Shown: in pieces, positions 61,310 through 64,000 of the stretch | How positions within the stretch are numbered: position 1 is the first letter of the stretch | How the letters are laid out: each line of letters starts with the position of its first letter | Assembly: GCA_046704745.1 (NCBI GenBank) | Contig: JBJKRL010000041.1 | Location: 28,953 to 92,952, forward strand | Origin: CAWGGS01 sp046704745 | Lineage (GTDB): Bacteria > Desulfobacterota > Desulfobulbia > Desulfobulbales > Desulfocapsaceae | Direction: 5' to 3' | DNA: 64,000 bases | Notes under the pieces: model-generated | Databases searched by the model: none | What the model saw: only the letters and a program-made list of their open reading frames with translations | What the model was told of the DNA's origin: nothing | Position numbers and translations under genes: made by a program

Positions 61310-62317
61310 TTAAGAATTTGAAATGGTCTGAATCTTATCGAACAATTCTCTATATTCCCCTACCATCCTTTTTAAAGAAAATAACCTTTCAACCCTTTCT
61401 CTATTAAATTGTCCCATTTCTTTTCTCAACGTTGGGGATTCCGCCAAGGTGTTTATTGCCGTTGCAAACTCTTCAACATTTCTTGGCTGACAAAGATAAC
61501 CACCAGCTGGATCGACAACAATTTCCGGAAGAGATGAACAATCTGTGGAAATTACCGGTAGACCGCAAGCCATCGCTTCAGCGGCAACCAGACCAAACCC
61601 CTCACGAATTGTTGGAAAAAGAAGAATGTCTGCTTGTTGATAAACCTCTGGCATTTTCGGATAGGGCACATTGCCGATGTCATGCAGTTGAGGATGTTCC
61701 GGGAGCTTTTTCTTTGTCCTGAGCCCTCCAGCATAGAGAATATGGATATGCTTGGAAAGTCTGCCAGCTATTAATGGAAGCATGTCTGCGCCTTTTCGTT
61801 TTGTTAGATTTCCACAGAAAAGGACCTTTATTTGGTCGGTTGAATTTTGACGTTTTTCAGAAGGTCTGAATACATCAGTATCGATTCCATTATAAATTAC
61901 CTGTATGTCACCGGTATATTGAAGATCTTTTTTGACCAGATCGGCAATGAATCTACTGACAGCTGTTACCTTTGTCGCTTTTTTCAAAGATTGTTTTGAA
62001 AAATATCGCAGATCTGTCCGGTAATGTAGGTTCTGAAGCAGTGAACTGAATGGTGCCATATAGGGATCCAAAACATAGTTGTGAAAGGTAATCACTAATC
62101 TGTGGTGCTTTTTGGTAAACAAAGATGCGTAATCGGGGGTTGTATGCACAATTCCTGGATTCCTGAGGTTTCCAAAGAGGAAGGGTAGGGCAGGCGGGAC
62201 AAGGGTCCAATACGGATTGTGACCCAACAATGTATAATCAGGGACATGGGTTGATAGAATTTTATGAATAATATAGGCACCGTTGCCTGTTGCCATTGGG
62301 CTATAGATAGGAATCAT
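61310..62317 (-). CDS. Glycosyltransferase family 4
   Basis: 335 aa, GT-B fold without TM segments. GNLTKRKGADML, HDIGNVPYPKMPEVYQQADILLFPTIREGFGLVAAEAMACGLPVIST shows, in pieces, the donor-binding loop with the EX7E pair (E-G-F-G-L-V-A-A-E). A cytoplasmic sugar transferase for the surface polymer. 21 bp downstream of the TagF-like gene, probably one operon. Confidence 0.88.
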   Translation of the reverse strand: MIPIYSPMATGNGAYIIHKILSTHVPDYTLLGHNPYWTLVPPALPFLFGNLRNPGIVHTTPDYASLFTKKHHRLVITFHNYVLDPYMAPFSSLLQNLHYRTDLRYFSKQSLKKATKVTAVSRFIADLVKKDLQYTGDIQVIYNGIDTDVFRPSEKRQNSTDQIKVLFCGNLTKRKGADMLPLIAGRLSKHIHILYAGGLRTKKKLPEHPQLHDIGNVPYPKMPEVYQQADILLFPTIREGFGLVAAEAMACGLPVISTDCSSLPEIVVDPAGGYLCQPRNVEEFATAINTLAESPTLRKEMGQFNRERVERLFSLKRMVGEYRELFDKIQTISNS

Positions 62318-62338
62318 GTCTGTAGCCTTCCCCTGATT

Positions 62339-63616
62339 TCATTCCAGAGAATTCTTAGTCATACAGTACTCGTTAGATAGATGCTGCCAGACTCGTTTGG
62401 ACGAATCTCCATCCGTGTAATCAAATATCTTCTTTCGTACCTGAGCCCGTTTGGTTTTGTATGCGTCGTTGTTGTAGTGCCTCATTTCGTATTCGAGTTG
62501 ACTTTGGTTTGTACACACACTACCAGGTGCAAATTCATTAAAGTCAAAGAGTAGGGCCCTATCTGTGCCGACATACGACTCAAAGTCATAGGTAAAAAAT
62601 ATGATTGGTCTGTCAAGAAGCAGAAAATCGAAATATATTGAAGAGTAATCCGTTATCAGACAATCGGCCAGGCTCAATGCAGGATATATGTCGCATGTCG
62701 GTTTGTAGCAGAGAATATTTTCATAGGCATCAGGCCGAAAAACGTTTGCCAGATATGGGTGAACCTTAATAACAACAATTGCATCCATCTCTTTCAGGTG
62801 TCTGTCCAATAGATGGAAATCAAGCACCCCTGATCTGATGGGGCATTCTTTGGACTTTCTGAATGTGGGCATATAAAAGAAGATTTTCTTTCCGCAGGAT
62901 TTTGAATTTTTAACCTTCTCAACCGTAACCGTATCCGTATTCAACCAGACAGGATCGGTATATGTCCAATCAGTTTGAGAAAAGAGAATATCGTTTCTTG
63001 GATAACCGGTTTCAAGAAATGTTTTTGCATGGAAAGCACTTTTAAAAGCGTGCTCAGTTATATATCTGGATGTAGTTAGAACCACATCATAACAAGGGTA
63101 GCGTCCAGTCAAGTATTTTTGTATCTGAAGCAACTGCCGAAAAGGAAATACCATTCCGGAAAGGCGTCTGTGAAACTGCGGCAACTCGATTTCCTTTAGC
63201 GGTGCACCATGCCAGAGTTGAATGATTTTGCTTGCATGTCCCAGATGATACTTCCCTGAATCGATCCATTCGGCACAATCTACTGCGATAATATTTGCGG
63301 TTAGAAGATATGAAATGGTTTTTAGACCTGGAAAATAAGCAATTGGTAGGTTTATACCTTCTAGCAACGAGATGGTGTCTCTGTTTGCAGTTATAAAAAG
63401 GACATCAAGTTTCGGGAGAGCCTGTTTACAGAGAAAAATGAAGAAATGTTTTGTGTTGTCTAGAAAAATCCCGTTACCACTGCCGATAACGATAATTCTA
63501 TTCTTTTTCTTTGGGATCAGATGGGAGAGAGGGAGAAAGACAATGTTTGAGATAATTGCAATTAGGGTTTGTATGAGCAGGTGTTTCAGATCGTTAAGAA
63601 GGAGAGAGAGCCGCAT
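62339..63616 (-). CDS. CDP-glycerol glycerophosphotransferase-like protein (TagF/TagB family)
   Basis: 425 aa. Family motifs: QLWHGAPLKEIE, TGYPRNDIL, FYMPTFRKS, KVHPYL and ITDYSSIYFDFLLLDRPIIFF. Members transfer glycerol-phosphate (or ribitol-phosphate) units from the CDP-activated form to a lipid-linked acceptor. An N-terminal hydrophobic segment (about 12-33) may anchor it to the membrane. It is 12 bp downstream of a TagD-like gene that would supply CDP-glycerol. The family is known from Gram-positive teichoic acids but also from some Gram-negative capsules. Confidence 0.85.
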   Translation of the reverse strand: MRLSLLLNDLKHLLIQTLIAIISNIVFLPLSHLIPKKKNRIIVIGSGNGIFLDNTKHFFIFLCKQALPKLDVLFITANRDTISLLEGINLPIAYFPGLKTISYLLTANIIAVDCAEWIDSGKYHLGHASKIIQLWHGAPLKEIELPQFHRRLSGMVFPFRQLLQIQKYLTGRYPCYDVVLTTSRYITEHAFKSAFHAKTFLETGYPRNDILFSQTDWTYTDPVWLNTDTVTVEKVKNSKSCGKKIFFYMPTFRKSKECPIRSGVLDFHLLDRHLKEMDAIVVIKVHPYLANVFRPDAYENILCYKPTCDIYPALSLADCLITDYSSIYFDFLLLDRPIIFFTYDFESYVGTDRALLFDFNEFAPGSVCTNQSQLEYEMRHYNNDAYKTKRAQVRKKIFDYTDGDSSKRVWQHLSNEYCMTKNSLE

Positions 63617-63628
63617 TGTTTTTAAAGA

Positions 63629-64000
63629 CTATCTTCTGATTTTTTCGATAACTTCTGTCGTGGAAATTGAAGGCGTCCTGGGCAGATAAACAACCTCGCA
63701 GATGTCGCTGAATTCATCGAACTTTCCCTTCCAGTCATCGCCCATAACAAGTATATCGGCTTTATGCTCTAACAGATATTTTCGCTTTTCTTCCAGAGAG
63801 TGTTCATAAAATACACCATCCACATAGCGGATGCTTTTTATGATTTCCATTCTTTCTTCCTGAGTATACACAGGGTATTTTTTCTTTTTTGAAAAATTAA
63901 GCGCATCTGTTGACACACCGACAATAAGAAAGTCGCCCAACGCTTTGGAGCGCTCTAAAATACGGAGATGACCTACGTGGAAGACATCGAATGTTCCGAA
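63629..64000 (-). CDS. Glycerol-3-phosphate cytidylyltransferase-like (TagD), N-terminus beyond window
   Basis: 124 codons visible; the frame runs off the right edge. It starts FGTFDVFHVGHLRILERSKA, with the HxGH nucleotide-binding motif, and ends with the PRTPSISTTEVIEKIR tail that includes the ISTT-type signature of CTP:glycerol-3-phosphate cytidylyltransferases. It makes CDP-glycerol from CTP and glycerol-3-phosphate. Other cytidylyl- or adenylyltransferases share this fold, but the TagF-like neighbour supports the call. Confidence 0.85.
   Translation of the reverse strand, partial: FGTFDVFHVGHLRILERSKALGDFLIVGVSTDALNFSKKKKYPVYTQEERMEIIKSIRYVDGVFYEHSLEEKRKYLLEHKADILVMGDDWKGKFDEFSDICEVVYLPRTPSISTTEVIEKIRR

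Overview
The window reads as a chromosomal segment of a Gram-negative bacterium. Outer-membrane lipid A genes (lpxD, lpxI), a periplasmic phosphate-binding protein, lytic transglycosylases and a D,D-carboxypeptidase all point that way. A ferredoxin-dependent 2-oxoacid oxidoreductase, a group-2-like [NiFe] hydrogenase, a class I Fe-S fumarase and the LpxI branch of lipid A synthesis fit an anaerobic Desulfobacterota member, perhaps Desulfobulbales. This is inference from gene content; there is no rRNA or other marker here to fix it. I saw no tRNA, rRNA, CRISPR array, transposase or phage gene.

Left part (1-31.7 kb), mostly housekeeping: a U32 protein (cut by the window edge), class I fumarase, a GlmU-like hexapeptide protein, Lon, MltG, NAD synthetase, HflX, a PilZ protein, a tiny dual-CxxC protein coupled to pyrE, glmS, a cNMP-binding/PilZ protein, an ADP-forming acyl-CoA synthetase fused to a GNAT domain, a NamZ-type muramidase, lpxD-fabZ-lpxI (no lpxA or lpxB), an alpha/beta hydrolase behind a wHTH-GHKL-STAS-like regulator, a lipoprotein, an SLT transglycosylase, a MotB-MotA-like stator pair, a TIM-barrel isomerase-like protein and a DacA-type carboxypeptidase.

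Middle part (31.7-38.8 kb), the most unusual: a compact minus-strand operon encoding a FBPase-II (GlpX) relative that has lost most metal ligands, a cytosolic [NiFe] hydrogenase small and large subunit without Tat signal, and a sensorless hybrid histidine kinase starting 2 nt after the hydrogenase stop. I read this as a candidate H2-sensing signalling module with an attached pseudo-phosphatase. A complete class III FBPase lies just upstream on the same strand.

38.8-52.8 kb: a lysophospholipase-like hydrolase, a universal stress protein, a membrane-anchored trypsin-like protease with a coiled-coil insertion, pstSCAB behind a possible Pho box, a bacteriohemerythrin, a 2-oxoacid:ferredoxin oxidoreductase whose beta and gamma parts are fused, and a second (class II) fumarase.

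52.8-64 kb: a surface-polysaccharide region, visibly more A+T-rich, with two TPR-bearing polytopic membrane proteins, GT2, GT4 and two GT-C (GT39-like) glycosyltransferases, a UDP-GlcNAc 2-epimerase-like enzyme, and a TagF-like/TagD-like pair suggesting a glycerol-phosphate-containing polymer.

The spacers hold at least four families of short, non-coding, terminally inverted (MITE-like) elements. One copy has a perfect 8-bp target duplication, and ends of another family supply the stop codons of two genes and sit directly before the start codons of two others.
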